From contig MU839127.1 of the NCBI GenBank assembly GCA_030685235.1, positions 186,001-250,000 of the forward strand: 64,000 bases of DNA, read 5' to 3'. Origin of the DNA: Copromyces sp. CBS 386.78 (Eukaryota; Ascomycota; Sordariomycetes; Sordariales; Sordariaceae). Made by a program: the position numbers and the translations under genes. Below are positions 22,808 to 35,144 of this stretch, in pieces; the first letter of the stretch is position 1; each line of letters starts with the position of its first letter. The notes beneath the pieces are model-generated. The model searched no databases, was not told the DNA's origin, and saw only the letters and a program-made list of their open reading frames with translations.

Positions 22808-25800
22808 TCAATAGTTGTAAATACTTCCATTCTTTGCGCGGCCGGAGGAATTGCCCACTCGGACACTTCTGGCTCGTTGCATGGAGTCGGTGTTGCTCTT
22901 TCCTAGGAGACCTCGCGGTTCATCCAGGGCCTCATCGAATGACAATAGCGGATGTGGCTGGTTTCTCAAAGAAAAGGTCCTTTGGCGTTCGTGTTCATAC
23001 CCGGAGGACGGAGGAGAACCATTCTTTGATTGGGCTTGTTGCCCACCAGACGACGTACGGGGACGATAACCTTCTGTATCTCTGCCTCTAGATGAGGGGG
23101 GCGGATAGTTCGACCCGCTGCCGAGGACTGAGCCGGGTATAGGGGGTACAGGCGGTGGAAAAGCTGATCCTGACATGCTCCTTCCTCCACCAGGAGGACC
23201 GTCTCTACTCGTCATCCTGCTCCGCACTGAGGGAGCCCGACTAACGGCTCGGACACTACCTGCGCTAGAACCTGGCGGTGCTTGGCCACCACTAGTTCCT
23301 GGCCGCGAACCAGGAGCCCGCGTGCTCGGTTCCCGTCTAACAAGTGTTCGGGGTGGCAGGTCGAGAGGTTTGGCACCGGGAGCCACTTTGGCTGCTGTGG
23401 CCATGTCAACCAATGGTACACCTTCTGGGGCCCTCACACCTCGTCCTAAACCTTCGCGCGACCATTGGGGTGGTTCGACGAATTTCGGAGTTAGGTCGAC
23501 AAGAGGCCCGCTGGGTTTTCGTTGCTGGTTCGGTTGCTGACGCGGATGCGTTTCTCGTCCACGGTCGTAGTGTGACGGTGCGTACTGGGATGGCGCGTAT
23601 TGCGATGGCGCGTAATGAGATGGCGGCGACTGATTAGACGGGGCGCTGCGACGAACAGAGGGTGCTCTTGTGCTTCGTTGGGTGGCAGTATGTTCAACTG
23701 CTGAAGGAAGCCATGCCTTGGGTTCCGACCGCCCATCGTGATGCCCGGTCTCCTCGGTTAGTGAAGCTACCAATCCGCCATTCAGAAGGCTGGGTCGATC
23801 GGTAAAGGCGTTATCAGTGACAACCTCCAGTTTCTTTCTCTCCTCTTCCTTATGCGCCTGTTTTCGCTCTTCATACCTGTTGCCAAGCAAACCGCTCGTG
23901 CCAAATGGTGCTTCTTTCTCTTCTTGCGTTGCCCTCCTAATTTTCTGGAGTTTATCAAGTGGCGGTAGCGGCGGGGCTTGCCGTCTGGATCGGTCGGCTT
24001 CCCAGTCCTTGCCAAACTCATCAATGGGTTTGTCGAAACGCTGCAGGTCGATTAAGGGCTTGAAGGTACCAATTGGGTAAGGAGACTCGTCGACTGAAAC
24101 TCTGATCTTGTGGCCATCCACATTGACATCTTTAACTGCCATCCATGGCTTGTGCGGCGAAGAAGAGAGCTGAGGCGCTGTCTCTGCATCCCGCTCTTGC
24201 TTTTTCTTGTACAGCTGCAAAACCTTGTTGACCAGATACCAGCTTCGCCAGGCTTGGACGCGAGCAAAAAACTGATGGGCGACCGCGGCGTCTTCGGTGC
24301 TGAAGTAGTGGACGAAATTATCTGTCGACATGAATATCGTGGTTTTCTGCTGGCTTTTGATGGCATAGCAATGTTTCTTGGGCGGTCGTAGCTCCTTTCG
24401 CTTCTGTGCTTCGGTCGGCGTGTAGATGTCGAAATCAGACAGATGGCAGATGCCCAAGACGTCCTTATCTGACAGTTTTGCGTCGGGCTTCTTGGACGAC
24501 ACCAGTTGTCCGTTTTCGAGCAAAGTAATATAACGCTTGGTCCATTTCCCAGGCCTGTGAGAATGCTGAAGTGGAAGGACAAAGCCAGTAGGTATCTTGT
24601 GTTCGCGGGGAACACTGGCGAGGTCTAGGTTCTCATCGCTGCGGTCGTTTTCGGTTTGGATAATTAAAACGTTCTGCATGTCTTGGTCCCAAGAGTTTAA
24701 GACATCGCGGATACGTTCATAGCGACGAAGGCGCCGCTCGAGACCCAGGGGGGTGTACGTCTCGATCACCATGCTGGTGTTGACATTGACGGGAAGGCCT
24801 GTCTGGTCGGCATAAGCCAGCATTATGTCCACAGTAGTAGTATCAACCTCAACCTTGAGATCAACCGTCACGCCCTTACAGCGAACGGTAACGCGCTAAC
24901 ACAATAACCCATTAGTCGGCCACCTTCGTTTTGTTCATTGTGAGGGTGACTTACTCTTTCAGCGCCATTGATGGCACCCTTCGGCACCTCATCTGGAATT
25001 GGTACAACACCTCGCCCTCCAGAACCAGCATACGTCTTCGCATCCCGACTCCTGGATCGGGTCTTGTCGATGGGGGCACCCATGGAGGAGGCCGGGGAAA
25101 CTGGTGAAGTTGGAGAGGTTGGAGATTTTTGTTGAGAAGGGGATATCGGAGAGGCGATCTCGAGGCGGATTGGACCTTCTGGCTTGCGGCTGCGTGAGAG
25201 AAAAGGCAATTTTCCAAAAACCCGATTTTTGCCTCTGAGAGAGAAAGAGGAGTGAGAGGGTGCGGGCGAGGGCGGCACGGCTGAAGACTGGCGGTGGTTC
25301 GAATGTTGGTGGTCCATGATCATGTCGGTCTCCAGCTTGCACCGTTCGGCAAGGGTTTGACTGTCGGCTCCCGTGTCTAATCGTGGCACCGCGGTTTGCG
25401 AGGTTTGTGAAGCCAAGCCGTCGGCCCCAGTGGTGTTGTTGGTTGAGCGCTTGGAGCCGTCTAGGTTAGACCCCTTGTCGGGAGCAAGGCCCTCCTGACC
25501 CTTAATCTGCGCCGTAGCCGCTTGTTCAGCTTGCGTGTGCCGGGGTGAGCGGGGTCGTTCTTCAGCTCCGTTGACGGGTTGACGGCCGTGATCGGTTGCG
25601 GGATCGAACGGGTTGTGGTCCCACCCAGAGACAAGCGGCAGTGGTAGCAAAAAAGAGTGGTGATGGTCCTGGCCGTGTGCGAGTTCCCGTTCCCGGGCGG
25701 CGGTGTCGCCGACCGTGTCTTTGAATACTTGTTCAAGCCAATTGCGTGTCTCTTTGGCCACATCGACCACTTCTGCACAGTCCGTGGCAGTGGCCGAGAC

Positions 25801-27261
25801 AAGGAACCGCACTGGGACTGGAAAGTGTGGGCGGTGGTGGTTTGTGTGCGGATTGAGATGCAGGTCCGGGCCCAGGTACGAGTGCGTCTGCTTCTGCGTC
25901 TGCGTCTGCTTCCGCGTGGGATGCTGCTGTGTTGTGGTGGTGGTAGGCGAGGGGTGCGTCGGCTCTGAGGATGGTGAGGAGGAGGGGTAGGGGACCCTTT
26001 TCTCCAATATGAAGACGGCGCCGACCTTTCCAAGGTTGTCTTTGTAATGGTTGCCTCCTTTATTGCGCGATTGCTGGTCTCGACTCAGGCTCTTGTTGCT
26101 GTTGTTGGGCTGTTCGTGGTTACTTCTTGTTCCGCTGCTGCTGAATATACTGCTGCTGCTGCTCCCACTTGACCCATCCTCGCATCCCTTGAGCTGTTGG
26201 GGATCGTCCACGTTCTCGCCAGCTCTTGGGTTTATGCACGCTTGAAGCTGAAGTTTGGGTCTCGACGCGGGGGAAGAAAGAGGGGGGAGATGGGGAAGTA
26301 GGGACGGCCAAGTAGAACAACTTGAAGACCAACAACGTGAAGCTGGCTTCGACCCCAATCCCAATCCCCGGCTATCGCCGTCAGAACCGGGGACTTCCTC
26401 CCACTTGTTGTCGCGATTCACGTCATTGTTGCCTTGTCCCGGCCGAGCGTTGGAGTTGCGTTTCGCCAAGGGCAGCAGGTGCAAGGGCGGCTTGGACGGG
26501 GGAAACGGCTTGTTTCCCTCTTTTCCAGTTTTTGACCAAGTCCAGCTACCGCTAGTCGGTGAGGGTACAGCCCCAGGTACCACTGCTGTTGCAGGTGCTG
26601 ATTGGGGTACCTGAGCCACTAGCAGAGGGGTGGTAGCATGCGTGCCTGTGGTGCCTGCAGCGTCTGCAGTGTCAGCTTCCGCTTCCACTTCGATCTCCGT
26701 CTCGACCTCCAGCAAATGGTCGAGATTCTCCTTCCACTTCCCGGAGGTCAATAACAGCTTCGACCTCGGGTTCCTGCTTCTCTTCCACTTTTTCTTCCCT
26801 TCCCCCCAGTCGGCAGCTGCTGTGGCCGGCGATCTCCTGTGCCCCTTCTTGTACGGCGCAGAGATGGCCAAGGGCCCAATTCCCGGCTGCTTCTTTCTGC
26901 CATCTTGATCCTGCCATGTGATGATGCCGCCTGTGGTAGGTGTCACTGTCACGGTGCCATCAGACAGTGACACGCATCTCTCCCGGAGAGCGCTGTAGTA
27001 TCGCGGTGAGGATGCCCTCTCCGGCCCTGGCTCCGGCGCCAACAGCGTCTCCACCAGGGCCACCGATGATGACATGACTGGGGCTGTTGGGGCTTCCGGG
27101 ACCCTACCAGCCCTGTTTCCCACGGTCAGTTTCAGCTGCTCCTCCGCTCCTTGGCGGTAGGGGATATACTTCCGCTCTGGAACCCTGATGGTGGGCCCCG
27201 AAGTGGAAGTCGAAGCTGACCCTGAAGCCGGACTTGAAGAGGGGACCGGTCCGGAGTTCAT
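22808..27261 (-). CDS. Large RA-PH domain adaptor protein
   Basis: Exons 27261-24955 and 24895-22808 give 1464 aa; the intron has a GTAAGT donor, a CTAATG branch site and a TAG acceptor. The first exon (769 aa) is almost all low-complexity sequence rich in Ser, Pro, Thr and Gln, ending near DEVPKGAINGAER. The second opens with a ubiquitin-like Ras-association domain (about 770-855: RRVTVRCKGVTVDLKVEVD...). A pleckstrin-homology domain follows (about 880-990: TGFVLPLQHS...GKWTKRYITLLENGQL...). The tail is again disordered, with repeated PSQYAPS units. This RA-PH order resembles the MRL/Grb7-type adaptors that link Ras-like GTPases to membranes. The partner GTPase is unknown. Hidden introns in the long first exon are possible. 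Confidence 0.78.
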
Positions 27262-27881
27262 TGTTCTTTTTTCTCCTTTCTCTGGAAAGGATGGCCGGCC
27301 GCTTAACGCTCACAGCTCGTCAGCTTTACGTCCGTCTTCTCGTGGCTGTCCGGTTTGTCCAGGCTGTCGCTTGTCTCGTCCGGGAAGTCCTAAGATGAGA
27401 AGGCCACCGCCATATCGAGTCGCGAAAGAAGAGGATAGCAAACATTTATTCTACTCTATCTGACACGAAAGGCTTGAGAGGCAAACCGCGTTACAAACAT
27501 CCCTTACCTACGTTGCGTACAACCTTCACGCGCTCAGATCGCGGTTATAGTTCTCCGACATGTCTCATCCCGTTGACGCTGTCTTCCCCAATGCTTCGGG
27601 TAGCGCGAACTTCAGCGACATTTCACATGCCAACCACCCTGCCTCACCCGCCACCTCACAAAGGCGCCAAGCAGTTTATTCGACGGTGAGCTCCAGCAAC
27701 ACTTGGCGACGCTTATACCGGTACATCAATGCCGATGCTCTCTAACTGCGATACTTCGCTGAAGATCTACGTTCAACTTGCTGCGTGGAAAATCAGCCTT
27801 GAAGCAAGAGTCCTTGGGGACAGGCTATAACATTATTAATGAATCCACACAGCCTCATAGCTTTAACCCACCCATTATCGC
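27262..27881. promoter_or_regulatory. 5' region of the RA-PH gene
   Basis: This 620-bp spacer lies between the RA-PH start codon and the stop of the next minus-strand gene. It must hold the RA-PH promoter and leader and the other gene's 3' flank. Nothing else was recognised. Confidence 0.4.
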
Positions 27882-29366
27882 TCAATGGCGGAAAGCTCTC
27901 AACTCTCTCCTCCACCAGCCAACAAAGTCCTGGGTTGAGACATCAATACCCAAATCCTTCAGCGCCTTGGTGCCAAGGTGGCAGTCATACGGACGCTGAA
28001 CGCTCGCGTTGGGGTCGTTACCCTCCGTGTTCGCCTCCATGTTATCAAGGGGAACTCCCAAGATCTCAGCAAAGAGCTGGCACATCTCATACTTGGTGTA
28101 CTGTTCCTCGCTCGACATTTGGAGGATTCTCGGTAGCGATGTCCTCTCGGCTTCGCTGGTTGACAAGTACTTCACCGCGACATCTGGCATTCAAAAGTTA
28201 GTATCGACCGACGGGTGAGAAGAGTTGATATAGAGCCACGAGGAACAGGAACTTACCCTTAGCAACCCTGCCCACATCCTCTGTGTTAGTAGGGAATCTC
28301 AGCGCCCAATGGTCCATCTTGACCTTCTTTCCCTCCTGCGCCTTGAAGACAGCGTCCAAAAGGACATTGACCGCACTCTCCTCGTTCCTGCCCTCCTCCG
28401 TCTTGCCATACAGCACAGGTACCCTCATCACCACGCCCAAACCCTCCTTGCCGGCCTTGGAAAACTCCTCGATTAGAGCCTTCTCACCATCCAGCTTGGT
28501 CACGCCGTAGAGGTTGGTGGGCCCCGTGGCAGCATCGGCCTCGTAAGGTGCCTCGCCTGGCTTTCCGGAGAAGACGTAGTCGGTGGAGATGTAGATGAGG
28601 AGGATACCACGGGAAGCACAAGCCTTGGCGAGAGTGCGAGTAGCTTCCACGTTGAGAAGTCGGGTGCCTTCAGGATCGGCATCGACCTTGTCGGGGAAGC
28701 GGTTGGCTGCGCAGTGGATGAGGACTTGAGGGCTAAGAAGGTGTTAGTTTTGGTTCTCTCCGTGTCATTCCAAGCTGATATGAGAAAAGACGAGTAAGTG
28801 TGGACGGTGGGGTGAAAATTGCGAGCTGTCGCAGACTGTTCCCGGGAATCACTGGAGATTCTCAGGTTTGAGCAACCAACCATCATGTCCCAGTCATGAT
28901 GCCAAGCATCGCGAGAATGTTCAATCCTCCTCCCCCCAAGCCCCACCCACCGAATCGGCAACACCCAATTTTGAGAAAGCCGACACCGTCAACCTCACTC
29001 CAAATTCCAAACGCCCCCATCATCAACCCAACAACACCTCTCCAACGCATCCCCTCGCAACACAAGCTCCAAATCCCCCAAATGCAAAAGTCCCAAAACA
29101 ACAACAGAGATCAAAAACTCAAAAACTCACCTAACACCCTCCAAAACCCTCTCCACCTCCTCCCCCTTCTCCAGATCCACCTTCAGCACATTTACCCCAT
29201 CCGCCCGCGAGAATCCCGTCCCCTTGACTTCCCACATCCAGCCAGCATTGGAGCTAAGCTCGGTAGGCACGCCCAAGCCCTGAAAGGCCCGGACGACTTG
29301 TCTGCCTAGGAGGCCGGTGGCGCCGGTGACGAGGGCAGTTTTTGTTGGTTTCGTGGTGGAGGCCAT
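27882..29366 (-). CDS. Extended SDR protein of the RmlD / MAT2B type
   Basis: Exons 29366-29131, 28732-28257 and 28183-27882 encode 337 aa. The Rossmann glycine motif is GATGLLGRQV near residues 15-24. The catalytic region shows STDYVFSG (128-135) and the Y154-x3-K158 pair in LYGVTKLDGEK. The family includes dTDP-4-dehydrorhamnose reductase and the regulatory beta subunit of methionine adenosyltransferase. Fungal members like this one are usually annotated as the latter, so a role beside S-adenosylmethionine synthase is possible but unproven. The first intron (29130-28733, 398 nt) is unusually long for this window; phases agree at both junctions (S79 split 2+1, D split 1+2). Confidence 0.87.
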
Positions 29367-29994
29367 TTTCTGGGTTTGTAGGTATGACGGGAATTTCTTA
29401 AGAGTGGTTGTGGAAGTGAAGGTGTTGTTGGATGGTTGATGCAGATGACGGATCGTTACGTAGATGCAGTATTCTACTGTGCCACACGTGGCTGAAGTGG
29501 CTTTATACCGCGTTGTGAAAGTTGACCTCGAGCGACATATCGGGCGTGGTCATGGAAGGAGCGATCATGAATTTTGAAAGACATCAGATCCGATATGAGA
29601 TTTGAATAGTACCAGTCATCTTTTTGAGGTTGTCATATGTATATCATGATGATGCAAAGAGTCAATTGAGTCTCCGGGTTCTCATGAACCTAAAGAGCTC
29701 GTCCTAGAAGTAGATAAATGGGAACACGAAATAGTTTCATTTAACTCGAGACGCTATCTAATGCTTTTCCTCTTCTGGTATGTTGAAGTCCGAATTCTCG
29801 CTCGCTCGCAGTACATCTACCCGCTATATCTGACTGGCTGAATACTGCTTCTCTGCGAGGATGTGCTTTTGGTAAATCAACGTTTTGCAGTGGAATGAAC
29901 CATGTCTTGTTGAGGACAATTCTATCGCTCAAAAACAACGGCCACCCACCCAATAACAACGCCAATTTTGCTCCACATCCAAGTATGCCGTAAG
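29367..29994. other. Intergenic region, tandem minus-strand genes
   Basis: This 628-bp stretch holds the promoter of the SDR gene and the 3' flank of the PFK-2-like gene. No coding ORF or RNA gene is visible. Confidence 0.45.
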
Positions 29995-32068
29995 TTAATC
30001 AAGATCGGCCACCTTATCCGCCACCATCTCCTTGGCATTATTCACCACCTTCTCGGGAGGCCGCGTGGTCAAAACGTTGTCCATGGAGGAAGGCTCGACA
30101 GGACTGCTTATTCCATCAATAGGCGGCAGATTACTGCTGTAAATGCTGGGGACGGGGATGCGGATGTCCTCGGGCGACCCGGGAGTAAACTGCGGGTCAA
30201 GGCCGGGGATATGAATGCGCTTAGCTTCATTCTGGTATGCCGCCGGAATGATCTCGATAATCTCATCCCTCGGGAACTTGAGCTTTGGGATCTCCATGGG
30301 TCTGCAGTGCATCAGATATGAGTACAGAACGCGCAGAACGCTCTCGTGAGCAATGATGAGGACGTCGTTCTGCTCGCGTTCGAGTTCGAGAATGATGGGC
30401 TCAAGACGGACAGCGAGGTCGTGGTACGACTGTGTTTATGTTAGCTGGATTCATTGTGATCTTGACAGCAAACACTAACCTCTGCACGGGGATAACGGTG
30501 ATGGTATGGGTCAAGCTCGTGTTTTTCCACCTCTTCGGGATACAGCCTACGGATAGCCATCTCCGACAACTTCTCGCACACACCGGGGTTGATTTGGCTC
30601 ATTTGCGAGCGTTGGCGAACATTATAGCCTTGCACTTTCAGGGGTTCGGCGGTCTGGATCGTGCGGAGTCTCGTAGATGTCCAAACAGCCAGAGGCCTTA
30701 GAGGAACCTCGTGGCCGGCCTGTTCGCTGTTGGTTTTCCTTTCTTGCTCACGATGTCGGAGAAGGGTCTCGGTCATCTTCTGTGCGTATGATCTGCCTTC
30801 TTCAGAGAGAGGAGCGTCGGATTTGTAGGACTCTTCGCCTTCTGCTGGCCCAGCTCGAACAAAGAAGGTTGTGCGCGCTTTGATGTGCAGGTTCGTAAGG
30901 TAGAAGACGATGCGATGCGAGAGGTAGTTGAAGCTGACATTGTTGTAGAAGAATGCTTGACCGGCGTTAATCATCTTCACGTAGTTTAGTTCTTCCTCTT
31001 GCATGGTTTCGAAAATCGGAATCTTAGTTTCGATCCGCTTCAAGTACCGTTCGGCTGCTTCATCGGGATCCATGCCATCAAACTGAAAGTCGTCAGCACT
31101 CATGCCCGTTGTGGCGTTTTTGTTGATTGTACTCACATCCGGCGAATGGATTTTGACATTCCTGGCATTTTCTTTGAGAATCTCCTCATCATCGACGTAC
31201 GATTCCAAAAACAATGTCTGCAAAGTATTAGCGAAATCTTTCATCCCCACCGCAGCCACCATATAATCTCACCTGTACATCGTGTTTGGCAAACTCCTTT
31301 GCAAGCGCACGGCGTCCAGCCGCAGTAGGATTGACGGCGTCGTAGATAGCAACTTGGCCATTTTCGTGGTTGAGCCACGCGTAAATATCCTCCCTGCACT
31401 TCTTCAGAATCTTTTGTCGGAGCATGGTCGAGGCTGGAGAAGCATTGGGGTAAAAGTAGTCTTGAGGAACATGTCCGCCCTCGCCAACGGTAGCACGGCG
31501 GTAGTCGCCTAGGTGGAAAATCCGCGTCTTGACACCGAGCCTATAAAGGGTTAGACGATTGCGTAACAAGTAGAAGCAAATTAAACGTACCACTGAAGAT
31601 ACCGTGCCATGGAAACACAGATATGACTAGATTACTGTTAGCATACTTATGAGAACAACCGAGGGTACATGGAGAGCCCTACGTCTTGCCCCGCGCGGGA
31701 AGGCCAACCATAACGATAGCAATACGGCCTGAATGGAAGAGCCTGCCAGACATTGTGCTGTAAAGCTGGGCCGGGGCCATGTTGTCCTGGTCTGTGACAT
31801 CGTGAATGCCATCGATAAAGGTTGAACTCTTGCGACGGTATCGCGGTGCGTTGGCCGCAATCTCGGCAGTTCTGCAAATGTTAGCAATTGTCTATGAAGA
31901 AGTCCACCTCGAAATTTCTGAAATGGTCCATCCCCCTGGCTACGAGGTAGGTTTCCTGCGCAATTGTTCGGTGGCAAAATCCCAATTCCAGCTAGAATAG
32001 TCGCCAATGATATGGACTGGAGCTCGACAACGGTGCAAGCCATCTTCAACTTACAAGAGTGTATCCAT
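29995..32068 (-). CDS. 6-phosphofructo-2-kinase / fructose-2,6-bisphosphatase family, kinase-only type
   Basis: Seven exons: 32068-32055, 31871-31683, 31626-31591, 31540-31273, 31217-31137, 31082-30480 and 30429-29995, totalling 541 aa with matching phases throughout. The kinase half has Walker A GLPARGKT (61-68) and LGVKTRIFHLGDYRRATVG. It makes fructose-2,6-bisphosphate, the activator of phosphofructokinase-1. The second half is a phosphoglycerate-mutase-like phosphatase domain, but the first catalytic histidine is gone: the family R-H-G reads R-A-G (VRAGPAEGEE, Ala273). The later AHESVLRVLYSYL keeps the histidine. Kinase activity without phosphatase activity is therefore expected. The 14-nt first exon is the least certain part; an open frame continues upstream of this ATG. 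Confidence 0.88.
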
Positions 32069-33667
32069 GTCGCCAGTTATGGTATGCTTCTCGGGTAAGG
32101 TGTACTCGTTGTAATTACGTTCGGTACTGGTACGCAGAAGGCCCGTTCTGTTCCTCAGAGGTTTCGGTTGTGAAGGATGGAAGCCCGGGTGTCGGCGGAC
32201 GGAGTGGGTGTGTTGCAAGCGAATTTAGCACCAACGGCGCTTGCCTTGTATGATTCCGCGTGATAGGATGAGTCCACCAAGTTGTTCGGTTCTTCAAATC
32301 TTCGACGGAACACAAGAAAGATCGGTATGGCAAAGGGAATTTGCTAGAAAGCGTGTCCCGTGGTGTGATGATGATGCTCGGCGGTAGTCGCAGATGTCGG
32401 GAAAGCGGATATTTCTGACCGTGTGAGATCGGGTTGGGATATATAGAGGGAGATCGAGACGGCAACCAATATAGTGTTCGGCGGTGACGAGAGGAGGTCC
32501 AAAGGTTGACCTTCTGATACACAACTCCAAATAGCAATAAGATGGGGTTGAGATGGGTGAGACGAGATGATAGTATAGCAGATATCAAGGAAAAACCCAA
32601 GTGCTATGTCGCAAAGATAAGGTAGGAATGATTATGGTCAGAGAATGAGGTACTTCAGCGCATCGCAAACCAATCAGTATCAGGGCACTGAAGCAATCGT
32701 GCGAACGGAAGCTAAGTAGCGTGTTGCGAGTTCTGCGACGGGAACGTGACTGCCCTGCAAATGTGAGGGAAGCTCGAGTGGAAAGAATGGCACCAAGAGG
32801 TGGACGATGCCGGCCGCCTCTTGGCTTTTTGTTAAAAGTTAAAAGGTGGAAAGAAGAGACCAGGGCGGATCCTCTGCAGTCATTCATGCTCCACAGGCGG
32901 AGAGCATTTGGGGTTGGGCATTGCACTGTGTACGTGAAAGATGAGGCAACACCTTACCCCACCAAAAGATAATGACTGGGTTCACCATCATCACTGCACG
33001 GGTTCACAAGAACTCCAAAAGAGACTTAGATGGAAGGTAGTCAAGGGATATGCTGTTACAGTCTCTTGCGAGAATTCAAACTTGAACGGACAGGTTTGTA
33101 TCACCGACAGCTCAGCACCGGCGATCCAGAACTGAGAAAGTTCAATTTAAATGCGGCCAGAATCATCGGTTTCTGCCGTTCCTTCTCGTTTTCCCCAACC
33201 TGCCCACCTGTCGTCATCCCGAGTTCCCACTCTCACCGCCCGACCGGGGTTAGGAGTGGGTGACAAGTCTTGGCACATGCGACTGTTAAGGAAGCACAGA
33301 CCAGTTCTCCAGTCTCCGCAGCCGCCGCACGGCCGCGCAGGGGCCAACAGCCGAGCCGGGACTGGTGTGTCGTTAACACCGTGAAATTTTTGGCCTAGCT
33401 TTTGAAGTTCCTGTCCCGGGCGCGGGTCTTTGACAAGCTTGGTCGGAACGGATATTTTCATATCGTCGGACAGCTCTCTCCATCCAAAGCGGCATCCAAC
33501 CAACCAGGCTCCGGGAACTTCAACTGGCGACAAACTCGCGTCCACCACCCATCCGCAACCCTTTTGTCCCCACGCAACACCACCGCAGTTGACGACACCA
33601 CCCGTTGCGTCCTCGATTCCCACCAACATCCTCTCGTCGTCCTTGTCCCCTGCGACCGTTTACAATT
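32069..33667. promoter_or_regulatory. Divergent promoter region of the PFK-2-like gene and tom40
   Basis: These 1.6 kb lie between two start codons. Several open frames near 32115-32600 on the minus strand run into the PFK-2-like leader and may include untranslated exon sequence. The last 250 bp before tom40 are CT/CA-rich, a typical leader. No separate gene is supported. Confidence 0.4.
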
Positions 33668-35144
33668 ATGGCCTCGTTTTCCACCGAGTCGCCTTTGGCG
33701 ATGCTGCGCGACAATGCCATTTACTCGAGCCTTTCCGATGCCTTCAACGCCTTCCAGGAGAGGAGGAAACAGTTCGGTCTTTCCAACCCCGGCACGATCG
33801 AGACCGTCGCCCGCGGTGCGTTGCTGCCACCATACAAATCCAGCCTTTGAAGATACCCGGCGCCGTCGGCGGGGAGTGCGCAGAAACAACATACCGTATG
33901 CTGCGGCACTCCATGATGCTGCGCCGGCCGGTTCTTCGTTGGAGTAATGGACAATCATTGCTGACAGCGCCTTGACAGAGGTCCAACGCGATACCCTCCT
34001 CACCAACTACATGTTCTCCGGCCTCCGCGCCGACGTCACCAAGGCTTTCAGCCTCGCCCCTCTGTACGTTGGTTAATTCCAGTTGTGCGATGGGGATCAT
34101 TGCAGGAACTGCATTGCGAATTAGGGACATTATCTGTGTTGCGCATGCGTTCCTGTGGTTCTGAGCAGCAATGGTCCTGGCAAATCTTTGAATAACCGCT
34201 GACCTATAACCCAAGCTTCCAAGTTTCTCACCAGTTTGCTATGGGCGAGAGGCTGAACCCTTATGCCTTTGCCGCTCTCTACGGAACCAACCAGGTATGC
34301 TCTTGGAGGATACACGATACTAGAAGGACCAGCTCCTAACCCGCATAAATAGGTCTTCGCTCAGGGTAACCTCGACAACGAGGGCGCTCTCTCGACAAGA
34401 TTCAACTATAGATGGGGCGACAGGACCATCTCCAAGACGCAGTTCTCGATCGGCGGCGGCCAGGATATGGCCCAGTTCGAGCACGAGCACCTTGGCGACG
34501 ACTTCACTACCTCCCTCAAGGCTATCAACCCTTCTTTCCTCGACGGCGGCCTCACCGGTATCTTCGTTGGCGACTACCTCCAGTCCGTCACTCCCAGACT
34601 CGGCCTTGGTCTCCAGGCCGTCTGGCAACGTCAGGGCCTCACTCAGGGCCCCGATACCGCCATCTCCTACTTCGCCCGCTACAAGGCCGACGACTGGGTT
34701 GCTAGTGCTCAGCTGCAGGCTCAGGGTGCTCTCAACACTTCCTTCTGGAAGAAGCTTACGGATAGAGTCCAGGCTGGTGTTGATATGACCCTGTCTGTCG
34801 CTCCCTCTCAGAGCATGATGGGTGGTCTTACCAAGGAAGGCATCACCACCTTTGGTGCCAAGTACGACTTCAGGATGTCCACCTTCAGGGCTCAGATCGA
34901 CTCCAAGGGCAAGCTTAGCTGCTTGCTCGAGAAGCGTCTTGGTGCTGCGCCTGTCACCTTGACCTTCGCTGCTGATGTTGACCACGTCACTGTAAGCTAA
35001 TTGCCCTTCCATTTTCATTGGGCGCGTATGCTAACCCCCTTCAAGCAACAAGCCAAGCTCGGCATGTCCGTCTCCATTGAGGCGTCTGATGTCGATCTTC
35101 AGGAGCAGCAGGAGGGTGCACAGTCCCTCAACATCCCCTTCTAA
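33668..35144 (+). CDS. tom40: TOM40, channel of the mitochondrial outer-membrane translocase
   Basis: Exons 33668-33815, 33979-34063, 34216-34294, 34353-34991 and 35046-35144 encode 349 aa, the exact length I recall for Neurospora TOM40. TOM40 is the beta-barrel pore through which nearly all mitochondrial precursors pass. The N-terminus begins [20 protein letters not shown]. The porin-3 family barrel strands follow, with [20 protein letters not shown] and [20 protein letters not shown]. The protein ends QSLNIPF. There is no presequence, as expected for a barrel inserted by TOM and SAM. Intron 2 uses a less usual AAG acceptor at 34213-34215, required by the conserved sequence [12 protein letters not shown]. 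Confidence 0.97.

Noticed and set aside
20567..29366. Possible terpenoid gene cluster around the FPP synthase
   Set aside because: No terpene cyclase, P450 or prenyltransferase lies nearby, and the synthase looks like the housekeeping enzyme.
32115..32600. Minus-strand open frames overlapping the PFK-2-like leader
   Set aside because: A longer N-terminus for the PFK-2-like protein was considered, but the upstream peptide has no conserved feature and the frame hits a TAA without a clear start. It is kept only as an uncertainty.
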